Positions 52,717 to 62,481 of a stretch of 64,000 bases of DNA are shown in pieces (the first letter of the stretch is position 1; every line of letters starts with the position of its first letter). The stretch spans positions 688,001-752,000 of the forward strand of contig LSRY02000004.1 in NCBI GenBank assembly GCA_001643675.2, read 5' to 3'. The stretch comes from Monocercomonoides exilis (taxonomy: Eukaryota > Preaxostyla > Oxymonadida > Polymastigidae). A model generated the notes under the pieces. It worked only from the letters and a program-made list of their open reading frames with translations. It was not told where the DNA came from and made no database searches. A program made the translations under genes and the position numbers.

Positions 52717-52754
52717 GTGCCAATAAAGAAAAAGTGCCAATAAAAAGATGACCC
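52717..52754 (-). repeat. Right terminal inverted repeat
   Basis: 38 nt ending AAAAAGATGACCC, the inverse complement of the left TIR with one fewer T; followed by the TA target duplicate. Confidence 0.9.
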
Positions 52755-52756
52755 TA

Positions 52757-53656
52757 AGTGGACAGATTAGCAAGCCCTGTTGATTTTGTCTCGATGATGC
52801 AGTTCAACTGCAGTGGGAGATTCAATTTGATTGACAGAAACTATCCCTGCTTTAGCATTTGCCGATCGGAAAAACACTTGATAATCATTAATGATTCAAA
52901 TTCAATAAAACAACAACAAACACATTGGTTATTGCATTAATTGTACAGACAATAATAGTGTTTCAAAAATTTTTATCGAAATTTCTTTTATCAATCAAAT
53001 TTTTATACCCGATCATGTTTCTTCACTAGAATGAACATAATAGCATAATCAAATTATGACTTTCTTTTTTGTGACGTTTCTTGAGTGCGAACATAAATTT
53101 GATCAAGATTCGATTTTTTTATTTCATTTGAAAACCATTCTTAAGCGACTTTTCAAAAAGAATTATAAGTATTTAAACATTTACTGATATTTTTTGATTC
53201 AAAATAAAAAAAATTCAATTTTATTTTTGTGTTTATTTTGAAAAATTTAATTGAAAATCAAAAATTTCTAAAAGTTAATAATTGTCTTGAATTATATTTA
53301 ACAAACTCAGAATAAGAACAATTCATTTAATAAACATCTTTGTTTTTCTTTCATCTTTAACATTGGCTTCAGAATTTATTCCAAATCATTTTGCATTTCA
53401 ATGATAAATTTCTGTTTAATGAAAATAAGCAAATTCACAATAAATATTTCGAAAAAGAATAAGATTTTTTAAATTAACACCAAATACCTAAGACAAAAAA
53501 TATTTTTTTTCAAAATTCAAACAAAAATGTGATTTCAAAAATGTAAGCCACATAAACATTGCTAAATTTTCAATAGTTTTTTTTTTCGATCAAAATTCCA
53601 AAAATAATATCAAAAAAATTTCAGTAAAAGCATAGTGCTAATAATCTATCAAATGA

Positions 53657-53703
<47 letters not shown>

Positions 53704-53830
53704 CACACAAGAAAAATATTTCGCATTTTTTAAAACGAAATACAAATGAATCAAAAACAAAATCTTGAACATTCTACGAAACACTAATCTAATACAAGAA
53801 AAAAAAAAAAAAATAAAGTGAATAAATAAA
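52757..53830. other. Gene-free spacer with (TA)n
   Basis: About 1.07 kb of very AT-rich sequence downstream of the transposon and beyond the 3' end of the PH-domain gene. No gene recognised apart from the microsatellite listed separately. Confidence 0.45.
53660..53701. repeat. (TA)n microsatellite
   Basis: About 21 uninterrupted AT/TA dinucleotide units. Confidence 0.9.
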
Positions 53831-56800
53831 TTATTGTAATTTTTTCAGTATTTCCGATTGAACAGGATCTATACCGGTAATTGTGGAGATAACATCAATC
53901 CATTGATTCGCCAGTTCCTCAGACGCTGCAACCAGATCGACAGATCGAGATGCAAATTGGAGCGAAAATGAAGAACATTCTTCGCTTCTCAAAAGCGCAC
54001 TGACACCAGGCTGGGGAGCATTTTCGTTACCTTTCTGTTTAATTTTCTTCTGCCATCGACTGTACATAGCCTCATATTTCTCTCTCTCTGCTGATTTCTT
54101 CTTCATGAACGTTTCTGTCTGCCTGCCCCGAATGATTTGAGTCAGATCCACAAGTGAGAGGTGCTTGGCTGGTGCGACAGAAGGCAAACGGGACGGGTTT
54201 TCGGGAAGCCAAAAGACAAGAAATGAAGAAAGTGCTTGCGAGAACTCTGACTGGGAAATACAAGGAGCATTTTGACTATCCTGTAATTGCGAAGAAGAAG
54301 AAGAAGAAGAAGAAGATGATGATGATGAAGCTGCACTTGCTGCATTTAATTTTGATGGAAGTAGCATAGAATTAAATAAAAACACCCATCTTTGAACTTG
54401 CTTTCCGTTTGTGCAATACTTCACAAACTTTGTTGGTTTATTGATCAATGGCTCTATTTTTTTCCACGTTGAATTCCAACTTTGCTGTTCTGAATCTTTT
54501 TTCTCATTCGATTCTTCATTATCTTCACGGCTCATATCTTCTTTTTCACTTTCATCATCATCATCATCTTCATTTGCACTTTTTCTTTCATTCACTTTAG
54601 ATTCTTTTTCTTCTTTTCCCTCTTCATCCTCTTCATCCTCTTCATCATCATGACGACGTTCCCTGTTTGATTTCTCCTCTTTTGAATGGCCCTTCTTTTC
54701 ATCAATTGGACTTTTGTCTGGTTTTTCGTTCTTTCCTTCATCACATTCTGCCTCTTCATCTCCCTTTGCCAATGTCTGCTCTTCAACTTCCACTTCTTCA
54801 TTTTCATCCAAATTCTGCTCTTTCTCCCTCTCCATCTCTTCTGCCTGCTCTTCATTCGTTTCCTCTCGTTCGTTCTGTGAAAGTGCCTCGCTTTCTTCGA
54901 CATCTCCCGCCTGCTCATTCATCAGCAGCGGGTGTGATGAAACATCTACAGCCGAAAAAGAGACAGGCGAGCGACGAATCATCTGCCGGATGCTTTCCGC
55001 TTCCCCTTCTCCCCCTTCGTCTGTTCCATTGCTTCCTTCTGAGGTTGTTTGTCTTTCCCGCTCTTGAGAAGATTGCTCACCACTTTGAGCATTTCCACTG
55101 GAATCTAACAACATTTCTGTGGTTTCCTGCATTCTGCCCAATTGTTGACAATCACTTCCTTCAACAGTTTTATGCTCTTCATCCTCATTGCCTTGCCTGT
55201 TTCCTTCCTCTTCTGAATAACCATCCTGCCTTGCAACGTTGGGATGCTTACTCTCATTTTTGTCTCTATCTTCTGCTTCATCCAACAAAAAGGCCAGAGG
55301 ATGTGCATCAGCCTCGACCCACTCAATCAAATGCGCCGGATCAAGCCCCGGCGTCTCATTAGCATCCAAACCGTTGTCTTCCTCCTTGTCGTTGGCCACC
55401 AATGCTTCTGGCTCTTCTGCTTCCTCTCCCACTCCTCTTCCTCTTTCGTCCTCCTCTTTCTCCCACCCAGTTCCACTCATCCTGTCTTGGTGTTGCTTTC
55501 TCTGCAGCAGACTAGTCATGTTCATCATGTACAGTTCATCCACACTTTCCTCTGCTGTCTCGTCATCTGCCCATTGAATTCTTGCAAAGTTAAGTGCCTC
55601 CCCCGATTTCCACACAGCCGCACCGCTGCTTCCATCTTCATTGGTCAATTCGTTCAATTCATCTGCACCAAAACAAAGCTCCTCTTCGTCATTGACAGGA
55701 TCCAGCCACGCTCTTCGCATCGCTTTTATCCTCTTCCGCTTTTCGATTGCAGCAAGCTTCTTCTTTGCCCTTTCTCTGGCTCTTTCTCTTCCGCGCTGCA
55801 TTCCCCTCACAAAATCGCTTGTCATTGGCATCTCCATCGGCGGCTCGTGGACAAGCGCTGGGGTGAGATAGAATGCAGGTGAGTGAACAATCACATTTGG
55901 GTCTGTGGAAGAAACAGGAGGAGGCGAGTGAGGAGACTGAGAGGTGTCAAACACAAATGAGGAGCTGGAGGCGAGCGGGCTGTGCATTCGGCCTGTGCGT
56001 CCTAAGAGAGGCGGGATGGAAAGAGAAGAGCTGAGGGAACGAGGTGTCAGAGAGACCAAAGAACGAGGTGATGATGGAGAAGAAGGAGATGAAGAAGGAG
56101 GAGGAGAAGAAGGAGAAGAAACAGGAGGAGCAGAAGAAAAAGAGAAAGAAGGAGAAGTTAACGATGATGATGAAGCAGAAGCAGAAGCAGAAGCGGAAGA
56201 AGCAGATGCTGACAGAGCCTTTGTGTCGAGCATTCGAAGAGAAGATGAAATGTGCAGTGAAACAAGAGGAGATTGATAAGGAGGAAAAGAAGGAAAAGAA
56301 GGAGAAGATAGAGAGTTTGAATGAGTGCTACGTGACAATTGGGATCTGCTGGCTGATATTGGCGTTGAAAGAGGAGATTTTCCAGTTGATTCGACAGAAG
56401 TAACAGAGGAAGTAGAAGTAGAAGCAGAAGAGGAATTAGACGAATGCGAAGAATTTGGCTTCTCTGTTGATTGCCTCGAGTCTACAGGACAAAACACCCA
56501 CTCTTTTCCTTTCCCTCCATTTTGCTGGCTTTCGCGAGCGAAAAAAGCAAACTCAATCTGATTCTTACTCCTCTTTCTGTTGCCATTCCCCTCTCCTTCT
56601 TCTTCTCCTTCTCTTTCTTCCTCATCATAACCATCTTCTTCTTCTTCTTCTTCATCATCGTGCTCGCTTTCTTCCATCAGCTGAGGTAACATCGCATCAC
56701 GATCATAACCATCGCTCTCACTTTCACTGACAATCTCATTCAAGAAGTCGTCGTCTTCATCATATGCTCCATCTTCGCTGTTGTCTGCGCCTTGCGCTTC

Positions 56801-59800
56801 CACAAGCAGTCTATTCTGCCCAAACTCGCTCCACACAAGCGGATTGCGCTTGCTTTCTTCGCCTTTTTCCGATCTTTTTTCACTTTTGTGATGAGAAGGA
56901 AGAATAAAAACAGGACTTTGTGTTTGTTTCTGATTTGGTGTGTGAATTGATGAAGGGGGTTCTCCATCTTCTTTCGACTCTTTCATAAATTCCTCCGAAT
57001 CTATCTGAATTTTTTCATCAGCATCATTTGATTGACTTTTGTGCATAACATTATCAATGGACTCTGTTTTACTTGTTTCATTCTGGAATATCAGCCCAAC
57101 AAAAGAGCCTTTCTTTTCATCATATCCGCCCTTCCATTCATTATTTTGTTGTTCCCCTTCTTTCTTCAGCATCCATCTTTTCTCTTCTGAATCATCTGCA
57201 TCTGCCTCTTGAAGCTCTCTTCTTTCCATTTTATCTGCAACTGCCGTATCTCTTCGATATGTTGTCAGAATCACAGCTTCATCGCTTCCTTTGTTGTTGG
57301 AATACTCAAAAAACTGACCCAGTTTTGAATTTCTGGCTTTGTCTGTTCCATCAACTTGTTCACTAATAAACTTTCCTTCATCCTCCTTCGTTGACTCTCG
57401 ATCTCTCTCACACTCATCATGTTCGGCACATTCTCTTCCTTCCCTTCCTTCCCTCTCTTCTCTCTCCTCCTCTTTCTCCCCCCTCTCACTCATCACCATC
57501 CTCCTCAGCTGCTCTGCCTGCGCCGACTCTCTCTTCACCATCTGCTGCAATTCGTCTCTTTGCTTCGCCTCGTCTTCTCTCAGCTGCCTCTCCTCGTATT
57601 CCACACTCAGCGCCGTCGAATGCCGCAGCCGCCGCGACCTCTGCGACGACAGCAGGAGACGCTCGTCGTTGGGATACCACAGCTTAAGGGGAGTGGAAGA
57701 GGAGAGAGAAGAAGAAGAAGAAGAGGGTGAAGAAGATGATGAATTCTTTATGTTGGATGAAAGAGCTCTTGGTTTTGAATTGCATTCTGTGATTGATGGA
57801 TCATTAGTGTTTACACCAGTCGATGAAACAGCAGATGATGATGATGATGATGATGACTGATTTGGCGTTGCTTGGAGACAGTTGTTCTCTGAGTTAAGTG
57901 TTTCTGATTGAGATTGATCTGAACTAGCAGCATCTTCTTCATTTGCTTTGATAGAAGCACTGGTTGATGCATCAGAAGAAGCAGATGAAGAGGTTGATGA
58001 CTGAGATGAGGAAGAAGAGTCGTTTGAAGAAGAAGGAGAAGGTGCAAATGATTTGAAAGGAGTCAAAGTTGAAATTGCGCTTGAGAACAGTTTGGGCTTT
58101 TTTTCATCAGGTTTTGACGAATCTTGTGATGCCATTGCTGTTTTTGTTGTTGTTTCTGATACTTTGTTATTCGCTTCCAGTGTATTTTTATCATCGTCTG
58201 GTTGTGTGGCATTTTCGACTGGAGGAGCAGTGGCCTGCTGCCGAATTTCAGACAAAGAAGGGAAGAAAGAAGAATGAGAGGAATGATGTGCTGAAGAAGC
58301 AGAAGAAACAGAAGAAGAAGAAGAAGATGATGAAACTTCAGTTAAAGCGGAAGTAGAAGTGGGAGAGGCAGCGAATGGAGACAAAGCATCGATTGAGCGG
58401 GAGACAGACAATATCGAAGCAGGAGGTGATTGTGAAGAATCGAACAAACTTCGATGACGACGATGAGGTGTTTCATCTGACTGAGCATTTGCAGAGAGCA
58501 AAGTGAATGCGGATGAAAACCGCTTAGTTGTTTTGGGGGTTTCTAATGAAGATGCTGTGTCTGAAGTGTCTGATGATGATGTGAGTGAAGTGAAAATAGA
58601 ATCTTTGGAAACAGCATGAGAAGAAGAAGAGGAAGAGGAAGAAGAAGCAGAGGCGGAAGAAGGAGAAGATAAAGGTGAACTGGTAGCGCGCGAAGGTGAG
58701 ATAGAGCGTGAAAGCGATTCTTTGAGAGAAGGGAAATGAGAATGGCGGGAGGATGTGTGTGATGAATCAGTTAAGATGGATTTTGAATTGGAAGAAGATA
58801 AAGTTGGTGTTGTGAGTGGAGATGCAGAAGAAGGCGAAGGCGAAGGCGAAGGCGGAAAAGAAAGAGCAGAAGGAGAAGATGTTGTGCCTGATGAAGGGGA
58901 TGATTGAGGAACAGAAATAAGAGGTGTAAGTGTTGTTAACGTGTGCGAAAATAATGAAGTGGATGATTTCTTTAGTGGTGAAGGAAAATCTAAGTCGGAT
59001 TTTTCTGAACTTTTTGATGAAGAAGGAAATTCCTTTGAATCATTAACAGAGATGTCATTCAGAAATGAAAGTGATTTGCTCAATGAAGGATTGCTAGAAG
59101 AACTCGCTTGACCTTCGCTTTTTGAAAGAGTTGAAACGTCCTTTCGCTCATTTTCTTCGATTGATGATGGATTGATATCAGATAAAGGCAAATTTGTATT
59201 TGATGAAGCACCCAAGGCTGTTGGCAACTCTTCCACAAACGAAGAAGAATCAGAAGCAGCTGTAGAAGAAGAAATTTTTGAATGAAAAGATGTTTCTGAA
59301 CTTGTAATTTTATCTTCTGCAAATGGATTTATTTTTGAGCATTTACTGATAGTTTTATCAGTGGATGAGGTATCAGTCAAATGGCCAACTGAATCTTTCA
59401 GAAATCTTTTCTTTGGATGATTTTTTGCAACTTGTTTTAATGAAATTTGTTCAAGTCTCTTCTGGAGCTCATTAGTAGGAGTTGAAGATGCTTGCGATTC
59501 AGATTGAGGTGCGCTTACATCTTTTTGTAATGTTTGCGTAAGAGAAGGAAACGCGGGCTCATGATTTAAATGTTCTTTAACTTCACTAAGATTTCTTTCA
59601 AGTGAAGATAATAACTTCTTTTTCGTTCTTCTTTTTTTCCCTTTTTTTGATTGAGATGGCGAAATGTTACTTTGTTCCATATCTTCTTCATCAGAATCTT
59701 TATTTTTAATTTGTTCTTCTGTAAAAGATTGATGCAAAGGTGATGAAAAATGATGAGCCCCGATTAATGTCTGTGGAGAAGTTTCAGAAGTGTGAACAAT

Positions 59801-59860
59801 ATTTTGGTGTGAATCATCGTATAACACCTGATTTTCATTAAATTCTGACATGCTATACAA
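53831..59860 (-). CDS. Large Ser/acidic-rich protein with C-terminal PH domain (2009 aa)
   Basis: A single exon. Most of the protein is low complexity. A basic patch near residues 72-95 (KKGKKRRTKKKLLSSLERNL) is followed by about 700 residues of Ser/Thr/Pro-rich sequence with poly-Ser runs, then Glu/Lys/Arg-rich helical segments. A basic block at about 1353-1390 (RERARERAKKKLAAIEKRKR) precedes a very acidic stretch at about 1500-1790. The last 200 residues are the only folded part seen: PTKFVKYCTNGKQVQRWVFL, HLSLVDLTQIIRGRQTETF, SSFSLQFASRSVDLVAASEE and QWIDVISTITG. These fit a pleckstrin-homology domain of the PLC type, with a poly-Ser insert between strands 2 and 3. PH domains bind phosphoinositides or proteins at membranes. 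No catalytic domain is visible. It is divergent from the V-ATPase gene. Confidence 0.75.
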   Translation of the reverse strand: MYSMSEFNENQVLYDDSHQNIVHTSETSPQTLIGAHHFSSPLHQSFTEEQIKNKDSDEEDMEQSNISPSQSKKGKKRRTKKKLLSSLERNLSEVKEHLNHEPAFPSLTQTLQKDVSAPQSESQASSTPTNELQKRLEQISLKQVAKNHPKKRFLKDSVGHLTDTSSTDKTISKCSKINPFAEDKITSSETSFHSKISSSTAASDSSSFVEELPTALGASSNTNLPLSDINPSSIEENERKDVSTLSKSEGQASSSSNPSLSKSLSFLNDISVNDSKEFPSSSKSSEKSDLDFPSPLKKSSTSLFSHTLTTLTPLISVPQSSPSSGTTSSPSALSFPPSPSPSPSSASPLTTPTLSSSNSKSILTDSSHTSSRHSHFPSLKESLSRSISPSRATSSPLSSPSSASASSSSSSSSSHAVSKDSIFTSLTSSSDTSDTASSLETPKTTKRFSSAFTLLSANAQSDETPHRRHRSLFDSSQSPPASILSVSRSIDALSPFAASPTSTSALTEVSSSSSSSSVSSASSAHHSSHSSFFPSLSEIRQQATAPPVENATQPDDDKNTLEANNKVSETTTKTAMASQDSSKPDEKKPKLFSSAISTLTPFKSFAPSPSSSNDSSSSSQSSTSSSASSDASTSASIKANEEDAASSDQSQSETLNSENNCLQATPNQSSSSSSSSAVSSTGVNTNDPSITECNSKPRALSSNIKNSSSSSPSSSSSSLSSSTPLKLWYPNDERLLLSSQRSRRLRHSTALSVEYEERQLREDEAKQRDELQQMVKRESAQAEQLRRMVMSERGEKEEEREEREGREGRECAEHDECERDRESTKEDEGKFISEQVDGTDKARNSKLGQFFEYSNNKGSDEAVILTTYRRDTAVADKMERRELQEADADDSEEKRWMLKKEGEQQNNEWKGGYDEKKGSFVGLIFQNETSKTESIDNVMHKSQSNDADEKIQIDSEEFMKESKEDGEPPSSIHTPNQKQTQSPVFILPSHHKSEKRSEKGEESKRNPLVWSEFGQNRLLVEAQGADNSEDGAYDEDDDFLNEIVSESESDGYDRDAMLPQLMEESEHDDEEEEEEDGYDEEEREGEEEGEGNGNRKRSKNQIEFAFFARESQQNGGKGKEWVFCPVDSRQSTEKPNSSHSSNSSSASTSTSSVTSVESTGKSPLSTPISASRSQLSRSTHSNSLSSPSFPSFPPYQSPLVSLHISSSLRMLDTKALSASASSASASASASSSSLTSPSFSFSSAPPVSSPSSPPPSSSPSSPSSPRSLVSLTPRSLSSSLSIPPLLGRTGRMHSPLASSSSFVFDTSQSPHSPPPVSSTDPNVIVHSPAFYLTPALVHEPPMEMPMTSDFVRGMQRGRERARERAKKKLAAIEKRKRIKAMRRAWLDPVNDEEELCFGADELNELTNEDGSSGAAVWKSGEALNFARIQWADDETAEESVDELYMMNMTSLLQRKQHQDRMSGTGWEKEEDERGRGVGEEAEEPEALVANDKEEDNGLDANETPGLDPAHLIEWVEADAHPLAFLLDEAEDRDKNESKHPNVARQDGYSEEEGNRQGNEDEEHKTVEGSDCQQLGRMQETTEMLLDSSGNAQSGEQSSQERERQTTSEGSNGTDEGGEGEAESIRQMIRRSPVSFSAVDVSSHPLLMNEQAGDVEESEALSQNEREETNEEQAEEMEREKEQNLDENEEVEVEEQTLAKGDEEAECDEGKNEKPDKSPIDEKKGHSKEEKSNRERRHDDEEDEEDEEGKEEKESKVNERKSANEDDDDDESEKEDMSREDNEESNEKKDSEQQSWNSTWKKIEPLINKPTKFVKYCTNGKQVQRWVFLFNSMLLPSKLNAASAASSSSSSSSSSSSSQLQDSQNAPCISQSEFSQALSSFLVFWLPENPSRLPSVAPAKHLSLVDLTQIIRGRQTETFMKKKSAEREKYEAMYSRWQKKIKQKGNENAPQPGVSALLRSEECSSFSLQFASRSVDLVAASEELANQWIDVISTITGIDPVQSEILKKLQ

Positions 59861-60413
59861 ATTCTATCGAATAAATAAATTCGAATGAACCAGGAGATTG
59901 GTAAAAAAACAAATATTCATGTTTTTCATACCATAAAAAATTTCATTGTGAAATTTAAGAGTATAGGATTTTTTGTTATTTCTTTATTCTGTTTATTTTT
60001 GTTAGGAAAACAAAAGAAAATTTCAAATTACAGTTGTATAAGCACAAATTTGACGAAAAATAAAATTCAAACAGAAAAAAAAAAACATTTTTTGAAAAGA
60101 AAGGAAAAAAAAAATGTTTGATGAAAAGAATTTCATTGCATCACTTAAGAGGATATGATAAACTCTCATTAGAAAAATTTGGAAAACATTATTTCGATTA
60201 TTTTCTCTTTTTAGTTATTTTTTGAAAAACAGTCCATCACATAACATGACATGTGATGATGTAATCTTCTCAATTCTTTAAACAAACAAATTGATCTAAT
60301 CAACAGTGATTTGAAAAATGAGATGCGAGCATTAAAATGTTGAAAGCTTTCAAAAACAATTGGATGAAAAAACCATATATTGGAAATAGAAGATCAGAAA
60401 TAGGTAAAAATCG
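59861..60413. other. Divergent upstream region
   Basis: 553 bp between the PH-domain gene (minus) and the V-ATPase C gene (plus). AT-rich with A tracts near 60080-60115; it must contain both promoters. No specific site identified. Confidence 0.4.
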
Positions 60414-61692
60414 ATGGAACCCTATTTTATTGTGTCTTTGCCTGGAATGCCCCAGCCATCCGATACCTTAAAAAATATACAATCGACACTTTCGGGAATT
60501 GAACGCGCTTACCCGATAAATGTTCCAACTCTGAAAGTCGGAACTCTTGATAACTTGCTTAATGTTGCCGATTCAGTTGAAAAAACTGACCAATTTATTC
60601 AACAAGTCTGCTACAAAATAGAAAAGCAAATTTATGAATTTCAGAAAAGCGATGCTCCTTTGAAAGTGAAAGGAAGTATGATCATATTAATAAGATCTTT
60701 TATTTATGCTTTTGAAAACAATGCCCAATGAACATTATATTTGTTTTAGAAACAATGGCAGATACCCTTACACAGTTTGAATGGGATGATTCAAAATACA
60801 CACCAAAAACGATGAGCTTATCTCAAATTGCAGATGCAATAACTTCTGTTTGAAATCTGATTTCAATCTGAAAGAAATATTTCTTTATCAAATATTTTTA
60901 TTTTCATATAATTGAAATTAGGAAGTGGGATCTATTGATGTTCAAATGAAAGAGAAGACGATGGAATTCAATCAGACAAAGAATCAGTTAACAGCAGTTA
61001 CACGTCGAGCAACGTTTGATCATTGCAGTTTTAATTCTTTTGATTTTCCCTCACATTAATATTCCGAAAACAGAGGAACATTAAGCGTGCGCAGTTTGCA
61101 GGATTTACTGACTGAGCAAGATTTCATTCAAAGCGAAAAGCTGACCACACTTTTCGTTGTTGTTCCAAAGTGTGTTTTATTTTCATTTGACTCTTTTCAA
61201 TGCCATCGAAATAAATGCATCTAATTATTTGTCTTACACGTACTATAGAACCGGAACAAAAGAATGGACACAAAGTTATGAAACATTAACAGAAAGAGTC
61301 GTACCTCGCTCTGGAAGGTTTGACGAAGCATTCATAATTTCACTTGAAATGTTTTTTTGAATGAATTTTCCATTGACTTTTTCATTATTGCAACTTGAAT
61401 GCATTTCCAAATATAACTTATTATTGTCCATAATTCTTTCAAACTTGAATTTCACACCTGAAGAATTGTTGCTGAAGATGAACAAAGCACAATGTATTCC
61501 ATTGTTATGTTCAAAAATGTTGTTGAGGAATACAAACAGAAAGTGCGCGAGATGCGTTTCCAGGTGAGAGAATTTGTTCAAAGCGGAGAAACATCAGAAA
61601 GAGCGGAGCAAGAAAAGGAGAGGCTTGAAAAACTGATGCAGGAGCAAGTGGTATGTATCCTTCTATTGTATTTTTACAAGCTGCATATTTCT

Positions 61693-61724
<32 letters not shown>

Positions 61725-62296
61725 TGAAAATCATTTATTTATGATTATTCAATAATTGTTTAAACAATATTAACAATTCTCTAACAAATCAATTTTCACA
61801 GGGTGATTTCATCAAATGGTGTCTTGTGTCATACGATGTTGCCATCAACTGCTGGATTCATCTGAAAATATTGCGTGTCTTCACTGAGTCCGTTCTGCGA
61901 TTCGCTCTACCTCCCAATTTCCAGGCTGTTGCTATTCTGGTTTGATTCAATATTTTTTTTTTTGAGAAAATTATCAAAAAATTTTTCTTCTTCTTCTTCT
62001 TCTTTTCCCACGTTTATTGCGATATTTTAATGTTATTGCGCCAATTCATTTGAACATTTTATTTTCATACGCAGCCCGGAAAGAAAATGACAAAGAGAGT
62101 TATTGATGTTTTATGCGAAAAATACAAATCACTTGCATTTACTCCACTTGAACAAAGCCGTTACAATTCTTCTTCTTCTTCCTCCTCCTCCTCTTCATCT
62201 TCAAGCTCTAAAAGCGCAGAAGGAGATGATATTGCATTCTATCCATTTGTTTACATCCAAACTCCATTACTTCAAAGAATGCTTTTTGATAAATAA
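60414..62296 (+). CDS. V-type proton ATPase subunit C
   Basis: Eight exons: 60414-60675, 60750-60847, 60922-61013, 61074-61169, 61249-61317, 61464-61650, 61802-61939 and 62075-62296 (387 aa, normal for the family). Diagnostic segments in order are PTLKVGTLDNLLNVADSVEK, LTQFEWDDSKY, LSVRSLQDLLTEQDF with LTTLFVVVPK, QSYETLTERVVPRSG, MFKNVVEEYKQKVREMRF, WIHLKILRVFTESVLRF then ALPPNF, and YPFVYIQTPLLQRM. Subunit C joins the V1 head and stator to the Vo ring and controls reversible assembly of the vacuolar and endosomal proton pump. A run of 14 Ser interrupts the C-terminal part (about residue 345). Introns are 60-151 nt; four of the seven donors are GTTTGA. Confidence 0.95.
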
Positions 62297-62481
62297 TGAA
62301 GCTATTAAATTCTCATACATTTATCTTTTGATCTTTCACGTTTTTTTTCTTCTCATTGTATTTTTCTGATAATTTTTGAACATGCATTCATGAAAATTTT
62401 AGTTATTTGTTTTGTGAAATGGGTATTGTGATCTTATCCGTTAGATTAGATTTTACTCTTCGGAAAGAATAAACATTAAAA

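Larger units (their letters stand above)
50716..52754 (+). mobile_element. Pogo/Tc1-like DNA transposon, nearly intact
   Basis: A 2039-bp element flanked by TA target duplications (50714-50715 and 52755-52756). The terminal inverted repeats are 50716-50754 and 52717-52754. They begin GGGTCATCTTTTTATTGGCA and differ by one T in the middle. Each TIR contains two copies of TTTATTGGCAC about 20 bp apart, plausibly paired transposase-binding sites. It carries one transposase gene on the plus strand. The near-identity of the TIRs suggests recent insertion. Confidence 0.9.

Noticed and set aside
62087-62296. Separate small Ser-rich gene
   Set aside because: It is the last exon of V-ATPase subunit C (PGKKMTKRVIDVLCEKY...YPFVYIQTPLL), joined in phase to the preceding exon.
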